Origin: Melioribacteraceae bacterium
Lineage (GTDB): Bacteria > Bacteroidota > Ignavibacteria > Ignavibacteriales > Melioribacteraceae
Length of the DNA stretch: 33,201 nucleotides
Assembly (NCBI GenBank): GCA_021647785.1
Contig: JAKIUC010000051.1
Coordinates: forward strand, 1-33,201
Direction of reading: 5' to 3'
This document shows positions 17,177 to 25,881 of this stretch, piece after piece; the stretch's first letter is position 1, and every line of letters begins with the position of its first letter. The notes under the pieces were generated by a model. The model had not been told where the DNA came from, ran no database searches, and saw only the letters and a program-made list of their open reading frames with translations. Position numbers and translations under genes: made by a program.

Positions 17177-18148
17177 ATGAATTCTAATAAAGATTATAAA
17201 GCTATTATCATTGGTGCTGGTCCAGCAGGAATTGGAGCTGCGATGAAGTTATACAAAAGTGGAGTTAAGTCTATTCTTGTAGTTGATAGAAATGATAGAA
17301 TTGGTGGTATTCCATCTTTTTATAAAAAGAAAAAAGGTGGAGTAAGAACATTTATGAGATGGTCAAGAGGTGGTTATCCAGTGTTTGGTGAAGATTTTGC
17401 TAAATGGCTTGAAAGTTTAATATCTGAAACAGACATTGAAGTAAAATTGGATAGTCAGGTTTTAGAAATTGATGCAAAAAAAAAGAGTGTAACTTTTGTT
17501 AATCCAAAAGATGGAAAAGTAATCGTTTCGGCTGATGCAATTGTAATGGCAAGTGGTTCAAGGGAAGAAAATATTGCAGAAAGAAAATGGCTTGCAGGTG
17601 CAAGACCATCTAGGGTAATGTACACAAAACAGTTGCTTAATTTAGACAGAAATGATTTGCTTCCAATTAAAAAACCTTTAATAATTGGTTCAGATACAAT
17701 TGCCTATGCTGCTGCTGCAAAACTAAAAGTCGCTGGTGCAGCCGATGCCATTATTGTAGATAATAGAAGCAATCCCACATGCCCAATTCATGAGAGACTC
17801 TATTTTAGATTCTGGACTAATCCATCTTTTCATGGTTTTAATGTTGATACAATGGAGATAAAAGGGAAAGAATCTGCAACTGGTGTTCTTGTAAATGGTA
17901 AACATTTTGATTGTGACGGAATTGTTATTAGTGGAGAACTTATTCCAAATAGTGAATTGGCTTTAATTGGAGATATAAAGATTGATATACCTTCAAGGGT
18001 TCCAGTAGTTAATAAAGATCATCAACTTTCAGAATCAGGTTGGTTTGCCGCTGGAAATATTCTTGGTGGGTTTCACGGGGCAGAATGGTGTTACTTTAAT
18101 GGGAAAAAAACGGCTGGTTCTGTACTTAAATATATTTCGAAATCTTAA
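17177..18148 (+). CDS. FAD-dependent oxidoreductase, partner of the GlpA-like dehydrogenase
   Basis: 323 residues from ATG 17177, preferred because of GAGAGAG just upstream; an ATG at 17159 overlapping the previous stop by one base is the alternative. A FAD-binding start (AIIIGAGPAGIGAAMKL), a VMASGSREEN strand and a GWFAAGNILGG C-terminal flavin motif define the disulfide-reductase-like fold. The second nucleotide site reads PLIIGSDTIAYAAAAKL rather than a standard GxGxxG, so NAD binding may be altered. In Thermotoga and clostridia, as I recall, a flavoprotein of this type lies between a BFD-containing GlpA and a small DUF1667 protein in glycerol operons. That small protein is missing here and an EutH-like gene follows instead. 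It probably passes electrons from the dehydrogenase onward; the acceptor is unknown. Confidence 0.78.
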   Translation: MNSNKDYKAIIIGAGPAGIGAAMKLYKSGVKSILVVDRNDRIGGIPSFYKKKKGGVRTFMRWSRGGYPVFGEDFAKWLESLISETDIEVKLDSQVLEIDAKKKSVTFVNPKDGKVIVSADAIVMASGSREENIAERKWLAGARPSRVMYTKQLLNLDRNDLLPIKKPLIIGSDTIAYAAAAKLKVAGAADAIIVDNRSNPTCPIHERLYFRFWTNPSFHGFNVDTMEIKGKESATGVLVNGKHFDCDGIVISGELIPNSELALIGDIKIDIPSRVPVVNKDHQLSESGWFAAGNILGGFHGAEWCYFNGKKTAGSVLKYISKS

Positions 18149-18201
18149 TTGTTCATTTTGGTTCTTGCTATAAGAAATATTTTAATTGATAAGGAGTTAT
18201 A

Positions 18202-19326
18202 ATGGAATTCGACCAGATGATTATTTGGCTTATGGCAATTGGAATTCTTATTGGTGGTCTTGATAAGGTTTTTGGAAATAAATTGGGATTGGGCGAACAA
18301 TTTGAAGAGGGCTTTAATGCAATGGGACCATTGGCATTGGGTATGGTTGGCATTGTTACTTTAGCTCCAGTAATTGCTAAGGTATTAGGTCCTGTTATTA
18401 TTCCAGTTTTTACCTTTATGGGTGCTGACCCAGCAATGTTTGCAATGATTTTGGCTAATGATATGGGGGGATATCCTCTTGCAATGGAACTTGCACAAAA
18501 TGAACAGGCGGGATTATTATCTGGACTTATAGTCTCTTCCATGATGGGATGCACACTTGTATTTTCAATTCCTGTGGGCTTGGGGCTTATTGAATTTAAA
18601 GATAGACCATTTTTTGCAAAAGGATTATTGATTGGTTTAATAACGGTTCCAATTGGTGGAATTGCTGGTGGACTAATTGCGGGATTTGATCCTGTATTAG
18701 TTTTAGTGAATAATATTCCTGTTCTTATTCTTTCAATTTTCTTTGTTCTTGGATTATTATTCTTTCCAAAACAAATGATTAGCGGTGCACTGGTCTTTGG
18801 TAAGTTTATTGTAATTGTTATCACAATTGGCTTGGCTGCATCTGCTTTTCAGGAGTTAACTGGTGTTATTATTATTCCTGGTATGGCACCAATAATGGAT
18901 GCAATGGTAATTATAGCTCAGATTGCTATTATCCTGCTTGGTACTTTCCCAATCTTGACGCTAATCACCAAATTTTTAAATAAGCCATTAACTAAACTTG
19001 GTCAAAAATTTGGTATGGATGCAACAAGTGCTGCAGGAATTGTAATCACTTTAGCTAATAGCATTCCGGTTTACAAGATGATGAAGAATATGAATCCAAA
19101 AGGAAAAGTAATTAATACAGCATGGTTGGTACCTGCAACAGCTGCATTGGGCGATCATCTTGGTTTTACTGCAGGTGTAAGACCTGATATGATAACTCCA
19201 GTACTATTTGGGAAACTGATAGCTGGTGTTCTTGCAATTGTGATTTCCCTATACTTCACAAAAGATTTAAATTATGAAATAGAGCAAAGTAAAAAGTTGG
19301 AACAAAAAACTGTTACTACTAACTAA
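18202..19326 (+). CDS. eutH: EutH family permease (ethanolamine or small-alcohol transporter)
   Basis: 374 residues with about ten to eleven membrane helices and a perfect AAGGAG at 18191-18196. It matches EutH along its length: FEEGFNAMGPLALGMVGI near residue 35-52, the conserved ADPAMFAMILANDMGGYPLA near 75-95, and near the end AATAALGDHLGFTAGVRPDM. Slightly shorter than E. coli EutH (about 400). EutH brings ethanolamine into enteric bacteria and usually sits in eut operons with ammonia-lyase and microcompartment genes; none is present here. In this operon it lies between the glycerol-3-phosphate oxidoreductase and glycerol kinase, and there is no GlpF. It may import ethanolamine released from phosphatidylethanolamine, or may have been adapted to glycerol. 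Confidence 0.88.
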   Translation: MEFDQMIIWLMAIGILIGGLDKVFGNKLGLGEQFEEGFNAMGPLALGMVGIVTLAPVIAKVLGPVIIPVFTFMGADPAMFAMILANDMGGYPLAMELAQNEQAGLLSGLIVSSMMGCTLVFSIPVGLGLIEFKDRPFFAKGLLIGLITVPIGGIAGGLIAGFDPVLVLVNNIPVLILSIFFVLGLLFFPKQMISGALVFGKFIVIVITIGLAASAFQELTGVIIIPGMAPIMDAMVIIAQIAIILLGTFPILTLITKFLNKPLTKLGQKFGMDATSAAGIVITLANSIPVYKMMKNMNPKGKVINTAWLVPATAALGDHLGFTAGVRPDMITPVLFGKLIAGVLAIVISLYFTKDLNYEIEQSKKLEQKTVTTN

Positions 19327-19352
19327 GTTGAATTAGAAAAGGTATAAAATAA

Positions 19353-20861
19353 ATGAAATACTATCTAGGCATAGACCAAGGTACCACGGGAACAACATCA
19401 ATAATATTTGATGAAGAATGGAATATATGCGGCAAAGGATATGTTGAGCACACACAGTATTATCCAGAGCCAGGTTGGGTTGAACATGACCCAATTGAAA
19501 TTTGGAACAAAACAAAAGAGTCAGTTGCTATTGCTTTAGTTCATTCAGGCATAAATGCAAAAGATCTAAGAGCCATCGGTTTGGATAATCAAGGTGAAAC
19601 ATGTATGGCTTGGGATAAGAAAACAGGTAAACCAATTTATAATGCAATAGTTTGGCAAGATAGAAGAACAGCAAAAAGAGCAGATGAGCTAAAAGAAAAA
19701 TACAATGAACTTATTGTAAATAAAACTGGATTAACAATTGATGCATACTTTTCTGCATTAAAAATAAAGTGGATATTAGAAAATGTATCGGATGCCAAAC
19801 AAAAAGCAGAAAAAGGAGATTTATTGGTTGGAACTTTAGATACATGGCTGTTATGGAAAATGACTGAAGGCGAAGTGTACGTAACAGATTCTTCTACAGC
19901 ATCTCGAACAATGCTATTTAATCTTCATACAAATCAATGGGATGATGAAATTCTTAAAATCATTGGAATCCCTAAATCAATTCTTCCGGAAATAAAAGAT
20001 AGTGCAGAAATCTATGGTTATACTTCAACCGATTTTATCGACGCAAAAATTCCAATAGCTGGAAGCGTTGTAGATCAGGCTGCGGCATTATTTGGTCAGG
20101 CTTGTTTTGAGAAAGGTTCTGTAAAAACAACTTACGGAACAGGTTGTTTTATGCTTATGAATACTGGGGATAAACCAATAGTTTCTAAAAATGGCTTAAT
20201 AACAACGGCTGTATGGAGTTTAGAAAAAAAAATCACATTTGCCCTGGATGGTGGTGTATATATTAGTGGTGCTGCTGTTCAATGGCTTAGGGATGGTCTT
20301 AAAATTATTAAAAGTGCCGATGAAACAGAAGCAATGGCTAAATCAGTTGCAGATACAGGGGGTCTCTATTTTGTTCCAGCATTTACGGGATTGGCTGCAC
20401 CCTATTGGGACCAATATGCAAGAGGTACAATGATAGGAATAACTGGAGGTACTACAAGGGAACACATTGTAAGAGCAACATTGGAAGCAATTGCTTTTCA
20501 AGTAGCAGAAAACTTAGAAGTTATGCGAATGGATTCTGGAATGACTATAGACTCAATGCGAGTAGATGGTGGAGCAGTAGTTAATAAATTCCTAATGCAG
20601 TTTCAAGCTGATATTCTAGGAATACCGGTTGATGTTCCAGTAATTCACGAAACTACTGCTTTAGGTGCCGCATACCTTGGTGCACTGGGAGTTGGTGATT
20701 TTAGTTCGGTTGGTGATATAAATAGTAACTGGAAATTAAACAAAAGATATATTCCATCTATAGGTGATGACCAAAGAGAAACGAAGATGGAACAATGGAA
20801 AAAAGCTGTAAAACGTTCAACTAATTGGATTAATAAAATGCAAGGAGAAAAAAATGCTTAA
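19353..20861 (+). CDS. glpK: Glycerol kinase
   Basis: 502 residues, the usual length for the FGGY-family glycerol kinases. It begins YLGIDQGTTGTTSIIFDE (phosphate-binding loop) and has the glycerol kinase pattern YYPEPGWVEHDPIEIWN at about 32-48. GLDNQGETCMAWDKKTGKP and VWQDRRT follow, then GSVVDQAAALFGQACFEKG, TYGTGCFML, and in the C-terminal domain DGGAVVNKFLMQFQADILG and ETTALGAAYLGALGVG. It phosphorylates glycerol to glycerol-3-phosphate with ATP, feeding the dehydrogenase encoded upstream. The stop overlaps the next gene's start by 8 bases, so the phosphodiesterase is translated together with it. GlpK over other FGGY kinases is supported by the WVEHDP and ETTALGAAYL signatures and by the neighbours. 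Confidence 0.94.
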   Translation: MKYYLGIDQGTTGTTSIIFDEEWNICGKGYVEHTQYYPEPGWVEHDPIEIWNKTKESVAIALVHSGINAKDLRAIGLDNQGETCMAWDKKTGKPIYNAIVWQDRRTAKRADELKEKYNELIVNKTGLTIDAYFSALKIKWILENVSDAKQKAEKGDLLVGTLDTWLLWKMTEGEVYVTDSSTASRTMLFNLHTNQWDDEILKIIGIPKSILPEIKDSAEIYGYTSTDFIDAKIPIAGSVVDQAAALFGQACFEKGSVKTTYGTGCFMLMNTGDKPIVSKNGLITTAVWSLEKKITFALDGGVYISGAAVQWLRDGLKIIKSADETEAMAKSVADTGGLYFVPAFTGLAAPYWDQYARGTMIGITGGTTREHIVRATLEAIAFQVAENLEVMRMDSGMTIDSMRVDGGAVVNKFLMQFQADILGIPVDVPVIHETTALGAAYLGALGVGDFSSVGDINSNWKLNKRYIPSIGDDQRETKMEQWKKAVKRSTNWINKMQGEKNA

Positions 20862-22359
20862 AAAAACATTAACAATATTATTATTTCTTTCGATTTTTAT
20901 TTCGTGTGATAATAAAAAAACAAATGAATTTTTGCGTCTACCCATGGTAGGTTTAATTCTTAATAACCAAGTCCCAATTTTAGTTAAAGCAGTTTCTGAT
21001 GGTACAGTTAGAATTGAATACAAAAAATTAGAAACAGGATCTATTTCATCTACAAAGTGGGGTAACCTAACTGAAGAGAATAGTTTTTCAACAAGTTTAG
21101 TTTTGAAAAATTTGGATTACAATTCTGAATATAAATACAGAGTGGAATTTGATGACAATAATTTCTCTAAATGGTTTAGTTTTAAAACTTTTCCTGAACA
21201 AAGAAAACCTGGAAAATTTAGTGTGGTTTTTTCAAGTGGGATGAGAGAAAAATATTCAACTCCTTATGTGTACGAAAACATAAAAAAAATGTCTCCAACA
21301 TTTGTTGCTTTATTAGGCGACCAGATGTATGGCGATTACGACGGCAATCTAAACAAATTAGAAGAATATCTTGCAAATGATTATCTTCGTAAAAAGAAGA
21401 TTGAGGAAGGTGAAGTTATGCTGAAAGAAAAAACAGTATTGGATGCTTTCCGTGGGAAGTACCATCGTACTTTTGTTGAGAGCTTTCAACATATGAGTAG
21501 CGAAATTCCAATTATGGGTATTTGGGATGACCACGATTTTGGTCAAGATAATAATGATAGAACATATCCATACAAAGAAATTGCTAGAAAAGTCTTTTTG
21601 GAGACTTACCCTACTTATCCTTACGAGTTAGAAACTGGTGGAATTTTTTATCGCTTTTTAATTGCAGATGTTGATGCTTTTGTTTTGGATACGCGTTGGT
21701 ATCGCTCTCCAATGCAGAACGCTGAAGGAGAGGATAAAATAATGCTTGGCGAGAAACAACTTGCATGGTTTCTAAATGGATTGAAACAATCGACGGCACG
21801 TATAAAAATTATCTTTTCGAGTATCCCTTTTAACGATTATGGTGGTGATACATCACGAGACAGACCTGGATATTATGACAGTTGGATGGGTTATAAATAT
21901 GCACGCAACAAAGTAATGTCCTTTATTAAAGAGAATAAAATTACCGGTGTTGTAATCCTCTCTGCAGATCAACATTATCCAAGTACACATATATTAAATT
22001 GGAAAGCACCAATAAAACATGTTTCAAAAACTGATACTTCAGTAGTTTATTCGCTTTCAGAATTAGATAATGCAATTTTTGATTTTTCTTCTGGACCATT
22101 TAATTATAAGAAAGCTGCAGGACATCCATTACTTCCCGAAAACCAGAAAAATCCTTTAATCTCTTATGAAGTTTATAGACCAGCGTGGGCAATGCCAGAA
22201 AACAAAGAAGATAGACCTACTGTTTCTGCTTCCGTATTTGGTATGGCTGAAATAGATACTGAAAGCTCACCAGCTACAGTTACAGTAAAGTTTTATGAGT
22301 TGGATAAAGAAACAAAAAACATGGTTGAGATTTATAAAATAAGTTTGTTAGTTGAGTAG
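20854..22359 (+). CDS. PhoD-like phosphodiesterase/alkaline phosphatase lipoprotein
   Basis: 501 residues. The N-terminus MLKKTLTILLFLSIFISC is a lipoprotein signal with the lipid-bearing Cys18, so the enzyme should be anchored in the envelope and face the periplasm or the outside. A fibronectin-like N-domain (about 25-115) precedes a calcineurin-type metallophosphatase domain of the PhoD family. Its metal ligands are GDQMYGDYDG (Asp156), IWDDHDFGQDNN (Asp and His227) and VVILSADQHYPS (His374). PhoD enzymes cleave phosphodiesters such as teichoic acids and phospholipid head groups, or phosphomonoesters. Translationally coupled to glycerol kinase by an 8-base overlap, with AAGGAG ahead of the start; this suggests that it generates glycerol or glycerol-3-phosphate, and possibly ethanolamine, for the rest of the operon. 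Confidence 0.88.
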   Translation: MLKKTLTILLFLSIFISCDNKKTNEFLRLPMVGLILNNQVPILVKAVSDGTVRIEYKKLETGSISSTKWGNLTEENSFSTSLVLKNLDYNSEYKYRVEFDDNNFSKWFSFKTFPEQRKPGKFSVVFSSGMREKYSTPYVYENIKKMSPTFVALLGDQMYGDYDGNLNKLEEYLANDYLRKKKIEEGEVMLKEKTVLDAFRGKYHRTFVESFQHMSSEIPIMGIWDDHDFGQDNNDRTYPYKEIARKVFLETYPTYPYELETGGIFYRFLIADVDAFVLDTRWYRSPMQNAEGEDKIMLGEKQLAWFLNGLKQSTARIKIIFSSIPFNDYGGDTSRDRPGYYDSWMGYKYARNKVMSFIKENKITGVVILSADQHYPSTHILNWKAPIKHVSKTDTSVVYSLSELDNAIFDFSSGPFNYKKAAGHPLLPENQKNPLISYEVYRPAWAMPENKEDRPTVSASVFGMAEIDTESSPATVTVKFYELDKETKNMVEIYKISLLVE

Positions 22360-22406
22360 AAACAGTGAGGCGTAGTAGTCCTTCCACTGCTATGGCTAAT
22401 TGGTTG

Positions 22407-22450
22407 GGGATTTTAGTGGGAAATAGTGAAGCCTGCTAAAATCCCTTTTT
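22407..22450 (+). terminator. Rho-independent terminator of the glycerol-phosphate operon
   Basis: GGGATTTTAG at 22407-22416 pairs with CTAAAATCCC at 22436-22445, with further partial pairing inside (GGG with CCT), then five T and an AT-rich tail. It lies about 50 bases after the PhoD stop. Confidence 0.85.
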
Positions 22451-22658
22451 AATTTTAAGTCAATACGATTAAACGGAAAGATGGAAGTCTTTTTGAAGTT
22501 AAGGTTCGCTCTGTAAAAAAAATCACACTTGGATGTAAAAGGTATATGTTACAATAATAAAAATTACAATAATAAAAACAAAATGATTTGAGCATTAAAG
22601 AAAAAAAAATAATATATTCACTTGTTAACTATTAATTTCTAATAACTCGGAGGAAACA
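22451..22658 (+). other. Leader region before the FadL gene, with a 15-bp tandem repeat
   Basis: No gene is supported here. Two perfect, directly adjacent copies of a 15-base unit (TTACAATAATAAAAA) lie at 22549-22563 and 22564-22578. A 32-codon stretch without stops (about 22460-22556, containing FEVKVRSVKKITLG) has no start codon and may be a gene scrap or chance. The FadL promoter presumably lies in the AT-rich part. Confidence 0.5.
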
Positions 22659-23900
22659 TTGAACAAAAAATTACTTTTTTTGATTATTTCACTGATAGTA
22701 ACTACTCAAGTATTTGCTAGTGGATTTCAAATTAATGACCAAGGCGCAAGGGGTATGGCAATGGCAAGTGCCGGTGCAGCTTTAGCATTTGATGCTTCAA
22801 CTCTTTTTTATAACCCAGCAGGGTTATCGCAACTATCGGGTACACAAATAATGTTTGGTACTACACTCGTTAAACCAAGTTCATCTTTTAGAGGAGTTAG
22901 TCCGGAAATTGATGAAGTATCAAAGGAGCCTGCTCTTTTTACTCCAATTAACCTATACGTATCGCATCAATTAAATGATGACTGGGCAATTGGTTTTGGA
23001 GTTAATAACCAATTTGGACTTGGCTCTGAATGGGATGAAAATTGGATAGGTAGATATCTTACTATCAAAACACAATTAACAACTTTTTACCTTACAGGTG
23101 GTGCTTCGTATAAATTTTCTGATAAACTTTCTGTTGGTCTTTCAGCATCGTATGTTATAGGAAGTGTTGAAATTTTGAGAAAATCTCGATTAGACCCATT
23201 TGATGCAGATGCAACAATTGATCTTTCAGGAACTGGAAATTCTTTTGCTTATGCATTGGGACTTCTATATAAGCCAAGCGATTTAATTAGTATTGGTCTT
23301 AATTTTAGAAGTACTACTAAAATAGAATTTAGCGGTTCAGCAGATATTACTGCTCCAAGTGCATTGAAGAGTTTGCTACCTTCTGGCAATATTACTGCCC
23401 CAATAACTTTACCATTAAATGCTACTATTGGTTTAGCACTAACACCATCGGACGAATGGACAATTACTTCAGCATTCCAATATGTAGGATGGTCAAGTTA
23501 TGATAAAATGGAAGTTACATTTACTGACTCTGACCCAGATTATGTAAGTACATCTCTTAGAAATTCTGAAGATAGTTGGATAGCACGTCTTGGTGCAGAG
23601 TACTCAATGAGTAGCGATTTAGACCTACGTGGCGGGTTATTCTATGACAAAAACCCTGCACAAGATGAATGGCTTGAACCATCTCTTGGTGATGCAGATA
23701 GGTCAGGTATTACTTTGGGTGTTGGGTATAAAGTATCTTCAAATATTACAATTGATTTAGCTTATATGTTTGTACGATTTGTTGAAAGAACTATTACTAA
23801 CTCTAAAGTGGATTACACAAGTGGTGTTGCTGGGTTTAACGGAACTTATAACTCAACAGCAAACCTTCTCGGTATTAACTTTACATATTTAATTAACTAA
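22659..23900 (+). CDS. FadL/OmpP1/TodX family outer-membrane transporter
   Basis: 413 residues from a TTG start; GGAGG at 22649-22653, five bases before, leaves little doubt. A signal peptide (LLFLIISLIVTTQVFA) is followed by the FadL N-terminus SGFQINDQGARGMAMASAGA and the family's NPAG in LFYNPAGLSQLSG. The remainder alternates amphipathic strands, ending LLGINFTYLIN. FadL barrels pass long-chain fatty acids and other hydrophobic compounds across the outer membrane by lateral diffusion. The next gene, 16 bases on, is an SGNH hydrolase lipoprotein, so the pair fits release and uptake of acyl chains. Other hydrophobic substrates cannot be excluded. Confidence 0.9.
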   Translation: MNKKLLFLIISLIVTTQVFASGFQINDQGARGMAMASAGAALAFDASTLFYNPAGLSQLSGTQIMFGTTLVKPSSSFRGVSPEIDEVSKEPALFTPINLYVSHQLNDDWAIGFGVNNQFGLGSEWDENWIGRYLTIKTQLTTFYLTGGASYKFSDKLSVGLSASYVIGSVEILRKSRLDPFDADATIDLSGTGNSFAYALGLLYKPSDLISIGLNFRSTTKIEFSGSADITAPSALKSLLPSGNITAPITLPLNATIGLALTPSDEWTITSAFQYVGWSSYDKMEVTFTDSDPDYVSTSLRNSEDSWIARLGAEYSMSSDLDLRGGLFYDKNPAQDEWLEPSLGDADRSGITLGVGYKVSSNITIDLAYMFVRFVERTITNSKVDYTSGVAGFNGTYNSTANLLGINFTYLIN

Positions 23901-23916
23901 GGATAGGAGAATATAC

Positions 23917-25326
23917 ATGTTGAACAACGTGAAATCCCGTTTATTCTCGGGAAAAAAATATATTATACTTCTTGCAATGACATCGCTCCTTTTCTTTGTT
24001 GCTTGCGAGGATAGATCAGAACTAACAGCACCTTCAGCACCAAATACTGGAAGTGCCGATTTTACACGATTTGTTTCTATAGGAAATAGCTTAACTGCCG
24101 GATACCAAAGTGGTTCACTTTACGAAAGCTCTCAAGTCTATTCTTTTGGAAAAATAATGGCTGACCAAGTTGGAGTCTCTTATGAGCAACCTCTAATCAG
24201 CGAACCAGGAATACCTGGTAAATTGGAATTGCATGATTTTACACCAACAATTATTCCAAATCCTGGAATGGGAACACCAACTAATTTAGCTTATGCAGCT
24301 CCTTACAATAATCTCGGTGTACCTGGGGCTATTATTTTTGATTTAACAGATGAAACAGATTTTGCTACTAAATCAGAAGCAAGAGGCAATCCATATTTTA
24401 GTATAGTACTTAGAGATCAACAACTTGGTGCTAGTATTATTAAACAAGCGTTAAATCTTCAGCCAACATTTATTAATCTTTGGATTGGAAATAACGATGT
24501 ACTTGGTTATGCTACAAGTGGAGGGTCTAGTGGAACTGATGCTACAGGGTTACTCCCTACAGATCCAGCAGTATTCGGATTTTTCTATAACGCAATTGCT
24601 ACTGCTTTAACAGACTCTACTGGTGCTAGAAAAATTGCAGCAGCAAATATTCCTGATGTACAAAATATACCTTTCTTTACAACAATTGGTCCTAAAATAG
24701 GAGTAGCTTTAATTGATGTTATAGCTGTAAATCCGGCAGTAGTTGGGTTATTTTATCAAAAAAATGGTGAAGCAGTTGCATCTAGTTTTGCAACTCCTGA
24801 GCAACTGATTGCTGGCGATATACTTCTTACATTAGCTGCTAGTCCTTACGCATCTCTTGTTGGAGTGCCTACTGGTAAATTTTATAGAGAAGTTATGGGA
24901 GGTTATGTACCTCCTGGTATCGATACTACTCAAGCATTTGGATTACACCCGCAAAATCCGTGGCCTCATCCTTACACACTTGATGCTACTGAGTTAGCTC
25001 TTGTTCAAACACATACGGGCGCATTTAATGCAGTAATTAAAGCAACAGTTGATGCAAACTCAGATACATGGGTTTTAGTTGATATTAATTCTTACTTTGC
25101 AAAGTTAGCTGATGGTGGACTTATTATTGATGGAATTAACTTTAGTAATAGCTATATACTTGGTAATACATTTAGCTTGGATGGAGTTCATCCAACAACA
25201 CAAGGTTATGGCGTTGTTGCCAATGAGTTTATTAGTGCAATAAATGGCAAGTTTGATGCTACAATTCCAAGAGTTAATGTCTCTACATTACCTGCTAGTA
25301 TTGGATTAGGTAATGCTACTCCTTAA
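23917..25326 (+). CDS. SGNH/GDSL-type hydrolase lipoprotein
   Basis: 469 residues with AGGAG at 23905-23909. The N-terminal lipoprotein signal ends FFVAC (Cys about 29), followed by a low-complexity linker (EDRSELTAPSAP). Block I is FVSIGNSLTAGYQSG, with Ser58 as the probable nucleophile (GNSL in place of GDSL). Block III is NLWIGNNDVLG (Asn192/Asn193), and the catalytic Asp422-His425 pair is in LDGVHPTTQGYGVVANEF. All four SGNH blocks are recognisable. These enzymes hydrolyse ester bonds of lipids, acyl groups or acetylated sugars; paired with a FadL-type porin this is most likely a surface or periplasmic lipase/esterase. The same two-gene arrangement is frequent in Bacteroidota-like genomes to my knowledge. 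Confidence 0.88.
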   Translation: MLNNVKSRLFSGKKYIILLAMTSLLFFVACEDRSELTAPSAPNTGSADFTRFVSIGNSLTAGYQSGSLYESSQVYSFGKIMADQVGVSYEQPLISEPGIPGKLELHDFTPTIIPNPGMGTPTNLAYAAPYNNLGVPGAIIFDLTDETDFATKSEARGNPYFSIVLRDQQLGASIIKQALNLQPTFINLWIGNNDVLGYATSGGSSGTDATGLLPTDPAVFGFFYNAIATALTDSTGARKIAAANIPDVQNIPFFTTIGPKIGVALIDVIAVNPAVVGLFYQKNGEAVASSFATPEQLIAGDILLTLAASPYASLVGVPTGKFYREVMGGYVPPGIDTTQAFGLHPQNPWPHPYTLDATELALVQTHTGAFNAVIKATVDANSDTWVLVDINSYFAKLADGGLIIDGINFSNSYILGNTFSLDGVHPTTQGYGVVANEFISAINGKFDATIPRVNVSTLPASIGLGNATP

Positions 25327-25354
25327 AGTTCTAATAGTTTACAATTAGTATTTT

Positions 25355-25395
25355 ATTTGCCTATCTTTTATTATATTAGATGGGCAAATTTTTTT
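25355..25395 (+). terminator. Rho-independent terminator after the SGNH hydrolase gene
   Basis: ATTTGCCTATCT at 25355-25366 pairs with AGATGGGCAAAT at 25378-25389 (12 bp with one wobble), then seven T. Confidence 0.88.
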
Positions 25396-25414
25396 AATTT
25401 TAGCAAGGGCTAAG

Positions 25415-25864
25415 ATGAAAATTATAAACACTTTTCTATTCGTATCACTTTTTTATATTGTTGGTTGCTCGGCAACTAAAGAGACTGATAAAGATACTGC
25501 ATCTGAAACACAGAGTGTATATGTCTTTGACGATATAACTACAACTGATACTTTATCTACTGCGGCAGAAGAAGTTCCTGTAACCGAAGTATCAAAAGTT
25601 GAAGAAGAATCATCCGCTTTTGAATTTTATATTGTTCAGTTAGGTGCTTTTTCAACTTTAGAAAAGGCAGAAACATTTGTGAACAGCACTAAGGATAAAA
25701 CAGATTATGAATTGAATATACACTATAGTGAGAAAGTAAATTTACATGTAGTTCAATTAACTCCGTTTAGATCTCGAGAAAAAGCAGATGAAGTGCGAGA
25801 TGAATTACGAAATATTCCCGAATTTAATGGTGCTTTTATAGTACCAAATAATAAAAATAAATAA
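25415..25864 (+). CDS. SPOR-domain lipoprotein
   Basis: 149 residues. A lipoprotein signal (FVSLFYIVGC, Cys18) is followed by an acidic Thr/Glu-rich linker to about residue 70, then a C-terminal SPOR domain at 71-145. That domain starts FYIVQLGAFSTLEKAETFV, continues with LHVVQLTPFRSREKADEVRDEL and ends GAFIVPNNK. SPOR domains bind glycan strands lacking stem peptides, so the protein probably sits at division or remodelling sites of the cell wall. Eighteen bases upstream of SSB, with which it may share a transcript. Confidence 0.9.
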   Translation: MKIINTFLFVSLFYIVGCSATKETDKDTASETQSVYVFDDITTTDTLSTAAEEVPVTEVSKVEEESSAFEFYIVQLGAFSTLEKAETFVNSTKDKTDYELNIHYSEKVNLHVVQLTPFRSREKADEVRDELRNIPEFNGAFIVPNNKNK

Positions 25865-25881
25865 AAAGAGGAGGACCAACT

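Noticed and set aside
22460-22556. 32-codon open stretch with FEVKVRSVKKITLG
   Set aside because: No start codon or ribosome site, follows a terminator directly, and is short enough to be chance; at most a gene scrap.
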